Part shown: piece by piece, positions 4,512-5,582 of the stretch
How the letters are laid out: the number at the start of each line of letters is the position of its first letter
Position numbering within the stretch: position 1 is the first letter of the stretch
Notes under the pieces: model-generated
Databases searched by the model: none
Seen by the model: the letters and a program-made list of their open reading frames with translations, nothing else
Told to the model about the DNA's origin: nothing
Position numbers and translations under genes: made by a program
NCBI GenBank assembly: GCA_035506335.1
Contig: DATJPN010000149.1
Location: forward strand, 1-5,582
Length of the DNA stretch: 5,582 bases
Reading direction: 5' to 3'
Origin: DAIDKA01 sp035506335
GTDB taxonomy: Bacteria > Pseudomonadota > Gammaproteobacteria > Steroidobacterales > Steroidobacteraceae

Positions 4512-5582
4512 ATGTCATCTGCAAATCCTCACACCCCCGGTGGGCCGCGCCGCAGGACAGGCGCCGCGCTCGCCGGCGCGCTGGCGGGCTGCGCGCTGCT
4601 GGGCGCGGCCACCGCGCCCGTGGTCGGCCCGGGGCGGGCGCTGGCCCAGGACGCCGCGGCGCCGGTTCCGGCGGCGCCGGGGGCGACGCCGCGCGCCGCT
4701 GCGGCGCGCACGCGGGCACCCACCGGCAGTCAGGGCGGCGGCGATGAAGCCCGCATTACCCTGAACTTCAAGGACGCGGACCTCGCGCAGATCGCCGAAG
4801 CCGTGATGATGGCCACCCACAAGAGCCTCATCGTCGATCCGCGGGTGCGCGCCCAGGTGACCATGCTGTCATCGACGCCCGTCACGCCCGCGCAGTTCTA
4901 CCAGATCTTCCAGTCCATCCTGCAGGTCCACGGCGCCATCGCCGTGCCGGGCGCGGATGGCACCCTGAAGATCGTTCCGGACGCCAACCAGCGCTACTAC
5001 CCCGGCACCAATGACCTCGCGGATCATGTCAGCGCCAGCTCGGATGAGACCATCACCCAGGTGATACCGGTGAAGAACGTGAGTGCGACGCAGCTCGTCA
5101 CGGTGCTGCGACCGCTGGTGCCGACCACCGGGACGATCAACGCCCTGACCCAGGCGAACATGATCCTGATCACCGATCACGAGAGCAACGTGAACCGGAT
5201 CATGAAGATCATCGCGCGCATCGACCAGGTCGGGGATGCCGACGTGGAAGTGATCCCCATGCAGAACGCCTCGGCCACCGAGGTCGTGCGGGTGCTCTCG
5301 AGCCTGTACCAGGGCCAGGCGGTGCAGGATCCGGGCGTGCAGCCCATGAAGCTGGTCGCCGATGAGCGCTCCAACAGCGTGCTGATCAGCGGCGAACCCG
5401 GACAACGGCTGCGGGCGAAGGTGCTGATCGCCCACCTCGACACCCCGCAGCAGGGCGGCGGCGAGACGGTCGTGAAGTACCTGCGCTACGCCGATGCCGA
5501 GAAGCTGGCGCCGAAACTCAAGGAGCAGATCTCCGGCGTGGCCGCCGCGGCGGGCGCCGCGGGCGCGGCGGCACCGGCGGCC
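4512..5582 (+). CDS. gspD: Type II secretion system secretin GspD, N-terminal part (3' end outside window)
   Basis: GspD forms the outer-membrane secretin channel of the T2SS. The frame is open for 357 codons to the window edge, about half of a typical GspD; the membrane secretin domain is not included. The N-terminus has PRRR (12-15), then a hydrophobic stretch. Two export signals are possible: a type I site at ALA/QDA (45/46), or a lipobox LAGC at 24-27. An Ala/Pro/Gly linker (47-78) leads to the N0 domain (about 79-156, beginning ARITLNFKDADLAQIAEAV). KH-like repeats follow: N1 (about 181-239, ITQVIPVKNVSATQLVTVLR), N2 (about 244-312, VEVIPMQNASATEVVRVLSS) and the start of N3 (from about 318, ETVVKYLRYADAEKLAPKL). 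The last 16 or so visible residues are Ala/Gly-rich, probably the low-complexity loop common in GspD N3. Gene order gspC-gspD is standard, and the N0 domain is the expected partner of the GspC HR domain. Confidence 0.94.
   Translation, partial: MSSANPHTPGGPRRRTGAALAGALAGCALLGAATAPVVGPGRALAQDAAAPVPAAPGATPRAAAARTRAPTGSQGGGDEARITLNFKDADLAQIAEAVMMATHKSLIVDPRVRAQVTMLSSTPVTPAQFYQIFQSILQVHGAIAVPGADGTLKIVPDANQRYYPGTNDLADHVSASSDETITQVIPVKNVSATQLVTVLRPLVPTTGTINALTQANMILITDHESNVNRIMKIIARIDQVGDADVEVIPMQNASATEVVRVLSSLYQGQAVQDPGVQPMKLVADERSNSVLISGEPGQRLRAKVLIAHLDTPQQGGGETVVKYLRYADAEKLAPKLKEQISGVAAAAGAAGAAAPAA
4691..4709 (+). repeat. Near-perfect 19-nt GC palindrome inside gspD
   Basis: The arms GCGCGCCGC (4691-4699) and GCGGCGCGC (4701-4709) are exact reverse complements around a single T. 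In RNA this would fold as an 8-bp all-GC stem with a CTG loop. It encodes the Ala/Arg-rich linker (about residues 61-66) just after the export signal. It may simply result from GC-rich Ala/Arg codons. Confidence 0.6.

Noticed and set aside
4869..5435. 188-codon - strand frame opposite gspD
   Set aside because: It is antisense to clear secretin N-domains and has shadow-like His/Asp/Gly/Leu composition.

Overview
The window is GC-rich chromosomal DNA, most likely from a gammaproteobacterium. The evidence is an aat-infA block convergent with a clpS-clpA block, as in Enterobacteria, Pseudomonas and Xanthomonas, plus proteins that align almost without gaps to the E. coli versions as I recall them (ClpS 106 aa, IF1 72 aa, ClpA 755 versus 758 aa). 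The high GC and the adjacent type II secretion genes would fit a Xanthomonadales/Nevskiales-like lineage, but that placement is an inference.

Layout: (1) 1-474, + strand: the C-terminal two thirds of aat (leucyl/phenylalanyl-tRNA-protein transferase), cut by the window edge. (2) 467-685, +: infA (translation initiation factor IF1), overlapping the end of aat by 8 bp. (3) 682-2949, -: clpA (AAA+ unfoldase), whose stop codon overlaps the infA stop tail to tail. (4) 2963-3283, -: clpS (N-degron adaptor), upstream of clpA in the same operon. (5) 3284-3480: a 197-bp divergent intergenic region with a strong sigma70-like promoter facing right, a possible leaderless promoter for clpS facing left, and a structured leader before gspC. 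(6) 3481-4473, +: gspC. (7) 4512-5582, +: the N-terminal part of gspD, open to the window edge. GspC and GspD start a type II secretion (T2SS) operon.

Two modules are present. Aat, ClpS and ClpA are consecutive steps of the bacterial N-degron (Leu/N-end rule) pathway: Aat attaches Leu/Phe to N-termini, ClpS captures the N-degron, and ClpA unfolds the substrate into ClpP. IF1 is a core translation factor that travels with this cluster. GspC (inner membrane) and GspD (outer-membrane secretin) form the trans-periplasmic link of the T2SS.

I see no mobile element, CRISPR array, tRNA or rRNA, and no clearly new system. The points most worth a second look are the lipobox-like signal sequence of GspD (possible self-piloting liposecretin), the possible leaderless clpS transcript, the gspC leader hairpins, the infA/clpA stop-codon overlap sitting in a hairpin loop, the SD-less infA start inside aat, and the long C-terminal extension of GspC.
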